NCBI GenBank assembly: GCA_903876885.1
Contig: CAIRBP010000034.1
Span: 17,320 to 81,319, forward strand
Reading direction: 5' to 3'
DNA: 64,000 nt
Source of the DNA: an uncultured Burkholderiales bacterium
Lineage (GTDB): Bacteria > Pseudomonadota > Gammaproteobacteria > Burkholderiales > Burkholderiaceae_C
The notes below the pieces were generated by a model. The model saw nothing but the letters and a program-made list of their open reading frames with translations. It did no database searches and was not told the origin of the DNA. The position numbers and the translations under genes were made by a program. Numbering within the stretch: the stretch's first letter is position 1; each line of letters starts with the position of its first letter. Below are positions 28,489-37,760 of the stretch, piece after piece.

Positions 28489-29232
28489 ATGATTTCAAGC
28501 AATGGAACACTTAGGGTTATGAAATTAATTGAACGACTCGAGAACGAGGGACACCTTATCGATGTCTACTCTAAAAAGTGGATGAGCGCTAAAAATCAAT
28601 ATGAATTTACTGCTGAAGACCACAGTTGGCTAGCAGAGCGCTACGGTCAACAATTTGACTCTCACCTATTAGTTGTATACCTCGTTGAGCAAGACTACGA
28701 AACATTTCAAGATTTTGTAGATGTTTACCCAATACTTAAAAGAGCACTAATCGACAATGTTTATCAACCGACTTTTTTATTTATAAATCTAGAAACAAAA
28801 CAAATATTATGCGCTGGTCTTGGCAGAAGGAGTTCTTTGTTTTTATTCGATGCAAAAACAAACACATCACTAATACAAGGTGAAAAGCATTACATTGAAT
28901 ATTTAAGAGCATTTACCGCCTTAGATCACCAAAATGTAACTCTTGATTTAATTGATGCACTTGAGAGAATTGGTCAATCTTACTTTGAACTCGATCAAAT
29001 TCCAGGCTCCCTAGAGAAAGTTGAGGCGCTACTAAGTGGCGCTCAAAGCCCTGATGATCTCTACTCTTTTACAAATGATACAAATCAGTACTCAAGAGAG
29101 CAGTTACTAGAATTTGAGATGGATTACAAAGAAATTTTAGACAATCAGGAGGAATGTTGCGAAGTTATACAAAAGTACTTCCCTCAATTCAAATCACATC
29201 ACCAAAATATGATTGCTTTGTTGACTGAATGA
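28489..29232 (+). CDS. Unrecognised soluble protein
   Basis: The product has 247 residues from the ATG at 28489, which has GGAG six bases upstream; the frame extends four codons further up only to a TTG. It has no signal peptide and no membrane segment. It is acidic in its C-terminal third and ends with an ECCEVIQKYFPQFKSHH stretch. The central part (FLFINLETKQILCAGLGRRSSLFLFDAKT) looks like beta strands, the rest helical. I do not recognise a family. It converges with the ParB-like gene 44 bases away; together they interrupt the otherwise conserved ppk1-glmM neighbourhood. Confidence 0.75.
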   Translation: MISSNGTLRVMKLIERLENEGHLIDVYSKKWMSAKNQYEFTAEDHSWLAERYGQQFDSHLLVVYLVEQDYETFQDFVDVYPILKRALIDNVYQPTFLFINLETKQILCAGLGRRSSLFLFDAKTNTSLIQGEKHYIEYLRAFTALDHQNVTLDLIDALERIGQSYFELDQIPGSLEKVEALLSGAQSPDDLYSFTNDTNQYSREQLLEFEMDYKEILDNQEECCEVIQKYFPQFKSHHQNMIALLTE

Positions 29233-29276
29233 ATTTTGCGGGACTTTCCAAATCCAAACCGATCTAATTATCACTT

Positions 29277-29888
29277 CTAATTAGACTTGCCAGCCCAGCC
29301 TGGCAGATAACTTGCCTCCTTATTTTTCGCAACTTTAATAGCTAATGTTAGTGATTCATTTAAATCTGAGATAGATTTTTTAGAAATCTTTGATCTAAAA
29401 AAATCAGCCCATAAAAATTCACTAAACGGGGTCAGATCTTTGGCAAATGCCCCTGCGTCCCTCGCGAGCCCAGCTAAGCTTCTGTAAGGGTCATCTTTTA
29501 GCTTAGCAACGCTGGTAGGTATATCGGAGAAGGCAACCCTTTGTCCTCGCTCGTTAAAGGGATGCACCCACTGGTGAAACTCCATAACTCGCCAAAATGT
29601 ATCTTTATCCAACCAAGATAAATCTTTTAATACCGTTAGATTAACCTCGACTTGTTGTTCAAGGTGAAGGGCCATCCCAAGGTGGTGATGGTCAATGATG
29701 TAATACTCATTTTTTGGACCCAAAATACTTGGGAACCAGTGATCATCTAGCAGTGCATTTCTTTGCTTTTTAGAAAGCTTTTTCCATTCTGCCCTTTTTT
29801 TTGATACCTCTATGTATCCAATTGATACCTGGGTTGGTTTGATATCTTGAAGGTTAGCTTTTATTACGTGATGATGGAGTGGATGCAT
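29277..29888 (-). CDS. ParB-like nuclease-fold protein (ParBc_2 type)
   Basis: The 203-residue protein matches the small ParB-like family often mis-named chromosome partitioning protein. It has a QVSIGYIEVSKKRAEWKKL start, then a WFPSILGPKNEYYIIDHHHLGMAL core whose DHHH motif is the family hallmark, and RVMEFHQWVHPF. There is no HTH domain of true ParB, no parA beside it and no parS site seen, so a role in partition is unlikely. Function in this family is unknown; a nuclease or CTP-type activity is only suggested by fold. The acidic gene at 28489 converges on it. Confidence 0.75.
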   Translation of the reverse strand: MHPLHHHVIKANLQDIKPTQVSIGYIEVSKKRAEWKKLSKKQRNALLDDHWFPSILGPKNEYYIIDHHHLGMALHLEQQVEVNLTVLKDLSWLDKDTFWRVMEFHQWVHPFNERGQRVAFSDIPTSVAKLKDDPYRSLAGLARDAGAFAKDLTPFSEFLWADFFRSKISKKSISDLNESLTLAIKVAKNKEASYLPGWAGKSN

Positions 29889-29980
29889 TTTATTTTTGAT
29901 TAACTAAAGAAAATGCCTTTGAAATTAATTAATTACAAAGGCATATAACTTTTTATTTCGAATTAATTTTTTTGAAATAA

Positions 29981-30673
29981 TTAACGATGGCGATGTCCCC
30001 ATCCGCCGTAAAAACCAAACCCGATCCCAATGGGTGGAACGAAGCCATAAGGGTATGCATAAGGATAGGGATAAGGGGCTGCGATATAAGTTGGAGCCGG
30101 TGCTACAAGAGTGCTCGCAATGGTAGGGGCACCAATTACTTGTGTCGGAGCGGAGCCTGCAGGGGGGGCAGAACCAACAGGAGGTACCTGCCCCTGGGGA
30201 ATAGGATTCAACTGAACCATGATGAATTTCCCAGGATCAGACGGCATCTCAACACTGTATTGCTTACCCGCATATTCATAAACAACTTGATAAACAGTTA
30301 TGTTTTGAATTGTATTTTGTGTAGAACACGTGGTGACATTTTGTGAATCGATCTGAGGAGTTTCTAAATTATTCCCTACTATTGCGCCACCCACCATGCC
30401 AAGAGCAGTGGAGGCTGCCCGTCCAGCGCCTGAGCCCACTGTATTACCAATTAGACCTCCAGCAACTGTTCCGAGCAAAGCCCCAGCACCGGATTTGGGT
30501 TCTACTACTGCGACTTGAGAGGTGCCACAAACTTGTTGAGGTGTGTTGTACTGTTTTATCACCGGGGTGCTAGAGACTACGCGGGCTTGCTCTTGAGCAA
30601 GTGCGACGCAAGCTGATGAGAGACAAACTCCCAAGGCTATAAATTTAGGAATGAAACTGCATTGTTTATTCAT
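29981..30673 (-). CDS. Glycine-zipper 2TM-domain envelope protein
   Basis: The 230-residue protein has a signal peptide (residues 1-26, ending ACVALAQ). It continues with a glycine-zipper segment (GALLGTVAGGLIGNTVGSGAGRAAS and GMVGGAIVGNN, about 64-102) like SlyB/17-kDa surface antigens. The C-terminal tail is rich in Pro, Ala and Tyr, with PYPYPYAYPYG, and ends in a Gly-His-rich stretch. It is probably exported and associated with the outer membrane; it has no lipobox cysteine at the cleavage site. Its role is unknown, possibly envelope integrity. Confidence 0.8.
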   Translation of the reverse strand: MNKQCSFIPKFIALGVCLSSACVALAQEQARVVSSTPVIKQYNTPQQVCGTSQVAVVEPKSGAGALLGTVAGGLIGNTVGSGAGRAASTALGMVGGAIVGNNLETPQIDSQNVTTCSTQNTIQNITVYQVVYEYAGKQYSVEMPSDPGKFIMVQLNPIPQGQVPPVGSAPPAGSAPTQVIGAPTIASTLVAPAPTYIAAPYPYPYAYPYGFVPPIGIGFGFYGGWGHRHR

Positions 30674-30752
30674 AGTGTGTGTCTCATTAATTTAAATTGT
30701 AATAATCTCTAAACTTTTAAAAGCTCCATAACAATCAAAGGCAATTCGGTGT

Positions 30753-30895
30753 TGAGCATATTTTTTCAGTAAATTTATATGCTCAGCTACCTATCCTTCA
30801 TTGTTGTGACTCTCTATTTCTAAAGTATGTACCCTATATTAACGCTTGTAAAGCCACTAGGTTGACGCTTAATCGTCAAGAGTTCTTAGAAATAG
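30753..30895. repeat. Cluster of three inverted repeats upstream of the glycine-zipper gene
   Basis: In the 270-base gap there is TGAGCATA / TATGCTCA (30753-30785), an outer pair CTATTTCTAA (30814-30823) / TTAGAAATAG (30886-30895) and, inside it, TTGACG-cttaat-CGTCAA (30862-30879). The nested arrangement could be a structured leader, a small RNA or paired operator sites. No clear terminator T-run accompanies it. Confidence 0.4.
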
Positions 30896-30943
30896 CAATA
30901 TTAACAATAAGTCACCAATACCTTAGGACTTAAGTTTAATACT

Positions 30944-32275
30944 TTAACCCTCAAAAACCTCAGCTAAATACTGAGCCATGGGCTTGACATCAACACCAGC
31001 TTTCGCCTCCACCATGATCCTTAATAGGGGCTCAGTGCCACTAGCTCGTATCAACAACCTACCTTGCCCTTTTAATTGATCTGCGATTTGATCGCTACGG
31101 CGCTTGAATTCGTGATTGGCCTGCCAATCCATACCCTCTTTGAGCGGAACATTCAATAAGATTTGCGGAAATAGAGGCACTGACTTTAAGATATCAGCAG
31201 GGGTTTTCTTATTTCTTACACAAGCCTGCAAGACCTGTAAGGCACTAATAATACCGTCCCCAGTTGTGTGCTTATCCAGTGCCAGCAAATGACCTGAGCC
31301 TTCGCCGCCTAGAGTCCACCCTTTCTTTTCCAACTCCTCAAGTACATAGCGATCCCCCACCTTTGCACGCACCATCTCAACTCCGCGCTCCTTTAGGGCA
31401 AGCTCAACTGCCATGTTGGTCATGAGTGTTCCAACAACACCATCCACCCTTTGGCCATTGGAGAGTCGCTCGTCCACCATCAGATACAAAATCTCATCTC
31501 CGTTAAATAACCTGCCCGAGCGGTCAACAAACTGCAAACGATCAGCATCTCCGTCCAAGGCAACTCCGTAGTCTGCTTTGTGTTCGAGTACCGCTTTAAC
31601 CAAAGCCTCTGGGTGAGTGGCACCAACGTCCTTGTTGATATTAAAGCCGTCGGGCGAGCAACCAATAGAGACCACTTCTGCACCCAGTTCATGGAAAACT
31701 TTGGGCGCTATTTGGTAAGCAGCGCCGTTAGCTGCATCGACAACAATTTTGATGCCCTTTAAGGTCAAATCGTTTGCGAAGGTACTTTTGCAAAATTCAA
31801 TGTACCTACCTGCTGCATCATCTAATCGCTTGGATCGACCAAGTGTTGGTGAATCAACCCACTGCGGTGGCTCTTTTAACGCATCTTCCACTGAGTTCTC
31901 CCATGCGTCACCTAGCTTTGACCCAGTGGCACTGAAAAATTTAATACCGTTATCTGCAAACGGATTGTGACTTGCACTAATCACTACCCCTAGGGATGCT
32001 CGTTGTGCACGGGTGAGATATGCAACGCCAGGGGTGGGCAAAGGTCCGAGTAACAAAACATCCACACCAGCAGAATTAAATCCTGATTCGAGAGCTGACT
32101 CAAGCATGTAGCCCGATATACGGGTATCTTTTCCAATCAACACAGTAGGGCGAGACTCATGACGCCTTAGGACTCGGCCAACTGAGTGCGCAAGTTTTAA
32201 TACAAAATCAGGCGTAATCGGATCTTTTCCTACAGTCCCACGAATACCGTCAGTTCCGAAATATTGTCTAGTCAT
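30944..32275 (-). CDS. glmM: Phosphoglucosamine mutase
   Basis: The 443-residue enzyme converts glucosamine-6-phosphate to glucosamine-1-phosphate for UDP-GlcNAc, the precursor of peptidoglycan and LPS. Landmarks are YFGTDGIRG, the catalytic serine loop ISASHNPF (Ser102, which carries the phosphate), the metal loop [16 protein letters not shown] and the phosphate-binding [10 protein letters not shown]. The start used is ATG 32275; the frame is open four codons up only to TTG. It follows folP by 18 bases, the normal order. Its product could also feed the glycosyltransferases found after 43.5 kb. Confidence 0.97.
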   Translation of the reverse strand: MTRQYFGTDGIRGTVGKDPITPDFVLKLAHSVGRVLRRHESRPTVLIGKDTRISGYMLESALESGFNSAGVDVLLLGPLPTPGVAYLTRAQRASLGVVISASHNPFADNGIKFFSATGSKLGDAWENSVEDALKEPPQWVDSPTLGRSKRLDDAAGRYIEFCKSTFANDLTLKGIKIVVDAANGAAYQIAPKVFHELGAEVVSIGCSPDGFNINKDVGATHPEALVKAVLEHKADYGVALDGDADRLQFVDRSGRLFNGDEILYLMVDERLSNGQRVDGVVGTLMTNMAVELALKERGVEMVRAKVGDRYVLEELEKKGWTLGGEGSGHLLALDKHTTGDGIISALQVLQACVRNKKTPADILKSVPLFPQILLNVPLKEGMDWQANHEFKRRSDQIADQLKGQGRLLIRASGTEPLLRIMVEAKAGVDVKPMAQYLAEVFEG

Positions 32276-32293
32276 TTTTATTTTCAAACGTAA

Positions 32294-33169
32294 TTAGCTA
32301 TTTATAACTGCCTGCCACATCTCTAAGGCTTGGTGGCTCTCACGAACATCGTGAACCCTGAGAATTTTCGCACCTCGGTCAAGAGCCATCACTAAGGCCG
32401 CAAGGCTGGGCGAGAGTCGATCACCCACCGCACATCCCGTTACCTGTCCCAGTGTAGATTTGCGAGACCAACCGATCAACAAGGGATAACCCAATTCATT
32501 TAATTCAGCTTGATTTTTAAGCAAATATAAATTCTGCTCAACCGTTTTCCCAAAACCAATACCCGGATCGATGACTATACGCTTTGCAAAGTAACCCTCA
32601 CTCTCGAGCACATTGATTCTTTCAGCTAGGAAGTCCTTTACGCTTGCAAAGGCCTCGCGTGGGGTACCGTCTAAGGGAGTACGCTGCATCGTACTAGGCT
32701 CACCGTTCATATGCATCAAACAGACACCGCATTTATAAGTCTTTAACTTCTCGAGCGCATACTCTTGGCGCAAGGCCCAAATATCGTTAATGATATCTAC
32801 CCCTAGATCCAAGGCTCTTAATTGTGTTTCTAATCTGTACGAATCAAGTGAGATTGGAACATTCCACTTCACGGCTTCACGTAACACCTCACCAATTCTT
32901 CGCCACTCCTCAGTCGCATCAATTGGGGTAGCTCCTGGGCGAGTTGACTCACCACCAATATCCAAAATGTGAGCACCGTCTTTTAGCAGTTGAGTTGCGT
33001 GATCAAGAGCGAGGCGGGATTGATAAAACACACCTGGATCAGAAAAAGAATCGGGAGTGACGTTGACAATACCCATGATCAAAGGATTCCCTAGATCAAG
33101 TACAAACCTCGTGGTGTGCCAATCTGAGTGTTGAGCGGTGTGCCCAGTTAAATCTAGACGCTTAGACAT
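32294..33169 (-). CDS. folP: Dihydropteroate synthase
   Basis: The 291-residue TIM-barrel enzyme joins p-aminobenzoate to the pterin in folate synthesis, the sulfonamide target. The two family signatures are IMGIVNVTPDSFSD (about residues 31-44) and GAHILDIGGESTRPGA; other marks are INDIWAL, DPGIGFGKTVEQN and IGWSRKSTLG. The N-terminal 28 residues are longer than in E. coli. It lies between ftsH (84 bases upstream) and glmM. Confidence 0.96.
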   Translation of the reverse strand: MSKRLDLTGHTAQHSDWHTTRFVLDLGNPLIMGIVNVTPDSFSDPGVFYQSRLALDHATQLLKDGAHILDIGGESTRPGATPIDATEEWRRIGEVLREAVKWNVPISLDSYRLETQLRALDLGVDIINDIWALRQEYALEKLKTYKCGVCLMHMNGEPSTMQRTPLDGTPREAFASVKDFLAERINVLESEGYFAKRIVIDPGIGFGKTVEQNLYLLKNQAELNELGYPLLIGWSRKSTLGQVTGCAVGDRLSPSLAALVMALDRGAKILRVHDVRESHQALEMWQAVINS

Positions 33170-33253
33170 AGCCTAAAAGCAAACAAAGAAGTCGGGCGGT
33201 TTGATTAAATAAAACCGCCCAAATCCTAAAAGCCTTAAATTAATTTACTAGCC

Positions 33254-35170
33254 TTAAGCCACCGTGGGGGATGGGTTAACGGGTACTGATTGACCATTCC
33301 CACCACTACCATCTCCGGATGGAGGGATACGTGGTGACCAGTCCTTAGGTGGGCGAGGCGCACGCCCAGCCATAATATCATCGAGTTGCTCAATATCAAT
33401 CGTTTCCCATTCCAAGAGCGCCCCAGCCATAGCATGCATTTTGTCTTGGTTTTCTTCTATAAGACGTCTTGCTAAGTTGTACTGAGTATCAATTATTGAG
33501 CGAACTTCGTCATCAACTTTTTTCATTGTTGACTCACTCATGTGAGTAGTCTTGGTAACTGAACGCCCGAGAAAAACTTCTCCCTCGTTTTCAGCATAAA
33601 CCATAGGACCTAACGCTTGAGACATACCGTAACGCATCACCATATCGCGAGCAATTTGTGTTGCACGCTCAAAGTCGTTAGAAGCTCCAGTAGTCATCTG
33701 GTTCATGAATACTTCCTCAGCAATACGACCACCAAAGAGCATACTGATTTGATTTAGCATGTACTCGCGGTCATAGCTGTAACGATCTTTTTCCGGCAAA
33801 CTCATGGTCACACCAAGCGCACGACCACGAGGAATAATCGTGACTTTATGAACTGGGTCACACTTAGGCAAGAGCCTGCCAATCAAAGCATGTCCAGACT
33901 CGTGGTAAGCCGTGTTGGTACGTTCCTCCTCGGGCATCACCATACTCTTACGTTCTGGGCCCATTAGGATTTTGTCTTTGGCTTTTTCGAAATCTTGCAT
34001 CTCCACTACACGGGCACTTCGACGCGCAGCCATCAATGCAGCTTCATTGCAAAGGTTGGCTAGGTCTGCACCACTCATACCGGGTGTACCACGAGCAATA
34101 ACTGATGCATTTACATCTTGGCCAATTGGCACTTTGCGCATGTGTACGTTAAGAATTTGTTCGCGACCTCTGATGTCAGGTAACTGAACATAAACTTGTC
34201 TGTCAAAACGACCAGGACGGAGTAAAGCAGAGTCCAAAATATCTGGTCTGTTTGTTGCGGCAACTACGATCACACCCAGATTTGTTTCAAAACCATCCAT
34301 CTCAACCAACATCTGATTAAGGGTTTGTTCGCGCTCGTCGTTACCACCTCCTAGACCTGCGCCGCGCTGACGACCGACTGCGTCAATTTCGTCAATAAAA
34401 ATAATGCATGGCGCATTTTTCTTGGCGTTCTCAAACATGTCTCTGACACGGGCCGCTCCGACGCCAACAAACATCTCTACAAAGTCAGATCCGGAGATAC
34501 TGAAAAATGGCACTTTAGCCTCGCCCGCAATTCCCTTAGCAAGAAGTGTCTTACCGGTTCCAGGGGGTCCTACTAAAAGCAAACCCCTTGGTATACGACC
34601 TCCAAGCTTTTGAAACTTTTGTGGATCCTTTAAAAACTCAACAACTTCCTTGACCTCTTCCTTTGCTTCGTCGCAACCAGCGACGTCTGCAAAAGTGACC
34701 TGGTTGTTCGAGTCATCCAGCATTCTTGCTCGACTTTTACCGAAACTGAAAGCACCACCCTTACCCCCGCCTTGCATTTGGCGCATGAAGTAAACCCAAA
34801 CACCGATGAGTAAAAGCATTGGCCCCCAGCTCACCAAAAGCGTCATAAGAAGTGAGCTTTCTTCTCTGGGTTTAACATCGAACTTAACATTATTAGCGAT
34901 GAGGTCACCAACCAAACCCCGGTCAAGATACGTCGCATTAGTGCGTACCTTTCGGTCATCGGTAGTAACAGCCAAAATCTCTGATCCGCCCTGACCCTCT
35001 TGGATCACCGCCGATTTGATACGCTTGCCGTGAACCTCATCCAAGAAGTCGGAGTAAGCAAGATAGCCAGAGCTGCCCTGAGTGTGCGAATCGAATTGCT
35101 TGAATACCGTAAACAGTACCAACGCAATAACTAGCCATACGGCCACCTTAGAAAACCACTGATTATTCAA
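33254..35170 (-). CDS. ftsH: ATP-dependent zinc metalloprotease FtsH
   Basis: The 638-residue membrane protease has two membrane segments (about 6-24 and 103-122) around a periplasmic domain. The AAA domain has Walker A GPPGTGKT (Lys207), Walker B IIFIDEID and the second region of homology [21 protein letters not shown]. The zinc site HESGH spans 423-427. It degrades misassembled membrane proteins and LpxC-like regulators. The start chosen is TTG at 35170, because GGAG (35177-35180) lies six bases upstream and the family start MNNQWFSK follows; the frame runs 14 codons further up without a better site. rlmE lies upstream. Confidence 0.95.
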   Translation of the reverse strand: MNNQWFSKVAVWLVIALVLFTVFKQFDSHTQGSSGYLAYSDFLDEVHGKRIKSAVIQEGQGGSEILAVTTDDRKVRTNATYLDRGLVGDLIANNVKFDVKPREESSLLMTLLVSWGPMLLLIGVWVYFMRQMQGGGKGGAFSFGKSRARMLDDSNNQVTFADVAGCDEAKEEVKEVVEFLKDPQKFQKLGGRIPRGLLLVGPPGTGKTLLAKGIAGEAKVPFFSISGSDFVEMFVGVGAARVRDMFENAKKNAPCIIFIDEIDAVGRQRGAGLGGGNDEREQTLNQMLVEMDGFETNLGVIVVAATNRPDILDSALLRPGRFDRQVYVQLPDIRGREQILNVHMRKVPIGQDVNASVIARGTPGMSGADLANLCNEAALMAARRSARVVEMQDFEKAKDKILMGPERKSMVMPEEERTNTAYHESGHALIGRLLPKCDPVHKVTIIPRGRALGVTMSLPEKDRYSYDREYMLNQISMLFGGRIAEEVFMNQMTTGASNDFERATQIARDMVMRYGMSQALGPMVYAENEGEVFLGRSVTKTTHMSESTMKKVDDEVRSIIDTQYNLARRLIEENQDKMHAMAGALLEWETIDIEQLDDIMAGRAPRPPKDWSPRIPPSGDGSGGNGQSVPVNPSPTVA

Positions 35171-35343
35171 TGCAAGCTCCAGAAAAATAAAACCCTTAAC
35201 GCAGAGGGTCAAGAGGTCATATGAAGACCCATTTTAAGCTTTTCAAGCCTAGTAGGACACTCTTTTTACTTATTCGCCCCCAAAGCGACTAAGGTTTTGT
35301 TGAATTTGCAACCCAAAATACCCAAAATATTGAAAAAAAGGCC

Positions 35344-36009
35344 TTAAAGACCGCCAACTTTCAGGCCTAAGCCAACTATAAAGTTTTCAGAGGAATTAGA
35401 GCGGCTGGCCTTGGGCTTCATTGGTTTGACCACTTTGAAGGTATCTTTAAAGAGTTTTACCAGTTGGCTGTATCCACTCCCATGAAATACCTTGACGACA
35501 AGCGCGCCGTCCTTTTTCATATGCGTTTGCGCAAACTCAACGGCCAACTCTACCAAGTGGGAAATTCGGGCAGCATCGGCAGACTCAATGCCAGATAAAT
35601 TGGGTGCCATATCAGACACCACGATATCAACCACTCGCCCATTAAGTACTTTACTTAACGCTTCGGAAACAGCGGGCTCCCGAAAGTCTCCCAAAATAAA
35701 CTCAACACCTTCTATGGGATCCATCGGCAAGAGGTCAACCGCAATGATGGCTCCTTGCAACTCACCGCTGGCCGCGCCCTCAGGCGCCAGTTTTCTACGA
35801 ACATATTGACTCCACGCCCCAGGAGTGGAGCCCAGATCGACGATGACATGTCCTGGCTTGATGAGCTTGAGTTCTTCGTCGATCTCTTTTAGCTTATAGG
35901 CTGCCCTCGCCCTAAAGCCATCTTTTTTGGCAAGTTTGACGTATGGGTCGTTGACATGGTCATTTAGCCACGCCTTATTGACTTTTTTGCTTTGAGTTTT
36001 AACTTTCAC
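35344..36009 (-). CDS. rlmE: 23S rRNA 2'-O-methyltransferase (U2552)
   Basis: The 221-residue methyltransferase of the RrmJ/FtsJ family. The SAM site is [13 protein letters not shown]. Catalytic K-D-K-E residues are visible as [18 protein letters not shown] and VVKVFHGSG. It methylates U2552 of 23S rRNA late in 50S assembly. It is divergent from yhbY, another ribosome-assembly factor, the standard arrangement beside ftsH. Confidence 0.96.
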   Translation of the reverse strand: MKVKTQSKKVNKAWLNDHVNDPYVKLAKKDGFRARAAYKLKEIDEELKLIKPGHVIVDLGSTPGAWSQYVRRKLAPEGAASGELQGAIIAVDLLPMDPIEGVEFILGDFREPAVSEALSKVLNGRVVDIVVSDMAPNLSGIESADAARISHLVELAVEFAQTHMKKDGALVVKVFHGSGYSQLVKLFKDTFKVVKPMKPKASRSNSSENFIVGLGLKVGGL

Positions 36010-36043
36010 TAGAGATCCCGTTGTGAGGGAGGATAATACACCT

Positions 36044-36520
36044 ATGTCAGCAATAATCCTAACCCCAAGTCAGCGCAAAGTTCACCGCGCCAATGCTCAT
36101 CACCTTACACCTGTCGTCATGATAGGGCAAGAAGGTTTGAGTGCATCTGTTACCAAAGAAATCAACGCCGCGTTAAATGCTCACGGTTTGATCAAAATTC
36201 GTGTTCACGGCGACGACCGAGCGGCGAGGGAGCAAATGTTTTTAACACTTGCCGAAGAGCTCAGTGCAGCCCCAATTCAACACATCGGCAAACTACTCGT
36301 GCTTTGGCGTCCTACTGCTGAGAAAGAGAAGTCTGTAGACGAAGATCGTAAGCCCGGACCACGTGAATTCAAAGTTTTGAAGTACTCAAAACGCGGCGGT
36401 CAACGCCCCGAAGTACGGACTGTGAAAGTGCTAGGCAATCAACGTCTCAGCGCTGGGGGGCAAGTAAAGCGAGCCAAGCCTAAGCTGAAGTCAGTCAAAA
36501 AAAGAAATTTAGACAATTAA
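36044..36520 (+). CDS. yhbY: YhbY-type RNA-binding protein (CRM domain) with basic tail
   Basis: The CRM domain covers residues 1 to about 97: [28 protein letters not shown], then [17 protein letters not shown] and [12 protein letters not shown]. YhbY binds pre-50S ribosomal particles. A further 60 residues rich in Lys, Arg and Gly ([25 protein letters not shown]) extend the usual short protein and may bind rRNA. The start is ATG 36044, with GGGAGG upstream; an in-frame GTG lies seven codons earlier. It diverges from rlmE. Confidence 0.92.
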   Translation: MSAIILTPSQRKVHRANAHHLTPVVMIGQEGLSASVTKEINAALNAHGLIKIRVHGDDRAAREQMFLTLAEELSAAPIQHIGKLLVLWRPTAEKEKSVDEDRKPGPREFKVLKYSKRGGQRPEVRTVKVLGNQRLSAGGQVKRAKPKLKSVKKRNLDN

Positions 36521-36546
36521 TTCGGAACAAAGCGGCAAACAGGTTC

Positions 36547-36978
36547 TTACCTGGATCGGCTCAATTTAGTGTAAATTCGCCACATATAACCGGTCGCACA
36601 TATCCACTGCCCCAGATACAAAGCACTACCAACTGCGTGCCAGAGCTCTAAATCCTCTCTCGCAATTATGCGAGGTGCTACAGCAAACTCTAAGAGCAAT
36701 GCACAAAGCATCCCAGTTATAACCCAACCCGAAGGCTGGGCTTTAATGGTTTCACGACTAAATAAAGTGTCGTCAAGTTGTTGCCTTTTTGCGGCAACGA
36801 TCAAGCCAAGGCCACATATGACGCAGACCCATGTCTGAGCACTGAACAGCACAGCAGCAATACGCCCTGCCTGAGCAGGTGTATCCATATTTGCAAACAA
36901 GAGCGGTACCACCATAAAGCCGACAGCGCTCAAACTACCCCACCAAAAGGCAGCCAAGAAAAGTTTAAGTCGGCCCAT
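36547..36978 (-). CDS. DUF4149 membrane protein
   Basis: The 143-residue protein has four hydrophobic segments: FLAAFWWGSLSAVGFMVVPLLFA, then WVCVICGLGLIVAA, WVITGMLCALLLEFAVAP and LYLGQWICATGYMW. The pattern and position between greA and yhbY match the DUF4149 family, common in Burkholderiales here. Function is unknown. Confidence 0.8.
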   Translation of the reverse strand: MGRLKLFLAAFWWGSLSAVGFMVVPLLFANMDTPAQAGRIAAVLFSAQTWVCVICGLGLIVAAKRQQLDDTLFSRETIKAQPSGWVITGMLCALLLEFAVAPRIIAREDLELWHAVGSALYLGQWICATGYMWRIYTKLSRSR

Positions 36979-37063
36979 GTTGTATTTGAGGAGTTAATTA
37001 GGTTTTAAAAAGAATAAAAATTAAGCAAAACTAAAGAATGAATCACAGATTAATTCAATGTCA

Positions 37064-37540
37064 TTAAACATAGGATACCGCAACAATTTCATAGCGTTTT
37101 TGTCCCCCAGGTGCCTGGACAACAGCCGAATCGCCCTCTTCCTTGCCAATCAACGCCCGGGCGATGGGGCTGCTTACATTGATAAGTCCTAACTTCAAAT
37201 CTGCTTCATCTTCACCCACAATTTGGTATGTGACCTTCTCCCCCGTACTCTCGTCCTCAAGTTCGACAGTGCTACCAAAAACAACAAGCCCCTCAGCGTT
37301 CAAAGAACTGGGATCAATAACCTGTGCAATAGATAACTTACTCTCTATCTCTTGAATTCGTCCTTCAATAAAACCTTGCCTGTCCTTAGCTGCGTCGTAC
37401 TCAGCATTCTCAGACAAGTCTCCTTGAGCGCGAGCCTCTGAAATGGCATTGATGACCCAGGGACGGTCTACGGTTTTAAGGCGGTGAAGCTCATCTTTGA
37501 GTAGTTCAGCACCGCGTTTGGTAATAGGTATTGTTGCCAT
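37064..37540 (-). CDS. greA: Transcription elongation factor GreA
   Basis: The 158-residue factor reactivates backtracked RNA polymerase by stimulating transcript cleavage. The N-terminal coiled coil begins IPITKRGAELLKDELHRLK and carries the acidic tip DLSENAEYDAAKDRQ. The C-terminal FKBP-like domain has VFGSTVELED, ISVSSPIARALIGKEEGD-type residues and ends APGGQKRYEIVAV. It follows carB on the same strand with a 220-base gap, as in most Burkholderiales. Confidence 0.97.
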   Translation of the reverse strand: MATIPITKRGAELLKDELHRLKTVDRPWVINAISEARAQGDLSENAEYDAAKDRQGFIEGRIQEIESKLSIAQVIDPSSLNAEGLVVFGSTVELEDESTGEKVTYQIVGEDEADLKLGLINVSSPIARALIGKEEGDSAVVQAPGGQKRYEIVAVSYV

Positions 37541-37716
37541 ATTTAATTTCTTAATTACAAATAACTCAAAATACGCACCATAAAGAATGCATTATGACGC
37601 GTTGCGCTGGAAAAATAAATTAGGTAAAACACGTCCTTCAAAAACCTGAGGGACAAAGTGACCTAATGAGAAATTTGGATAGTATGAAATGCGGGGTTAA
37701 CGCACCGATCATTCAC

Positions 37717-37748
37717 CCAGATCCTAACTAGACCTTGGTTAGGTCTGG
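37717..37748. promoter_or_regulatory. Hairpin downstream of carB
   Basis: CCAGAtCCTAAC / GTTAGGTCTGG pairs over 11 bp with one bulge and a 9-base loop, 12 bases after the carB stop. No T-run follows on the minus strand, so it may protect the 3' end or belong to the greA leader rather than terminate. Confidence 0.45.
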
Positions 37749-37760
37749 ATAAGATCCCAG

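Noticed and set aside
29277..29888. True ParB plasmid or chromosome partition protein
   Set aside because: The protein has only the ParBc_2-type domain; there is no HTH domain, no parA neighbour and no parS site.
34404..34613. Small plus-strand frames inside ftsH, carB, dnaE and other core genes
   Set aside because: They lie opposite strongly conserved coding sequences, lack ribosome sites and show no recognisable proteins.
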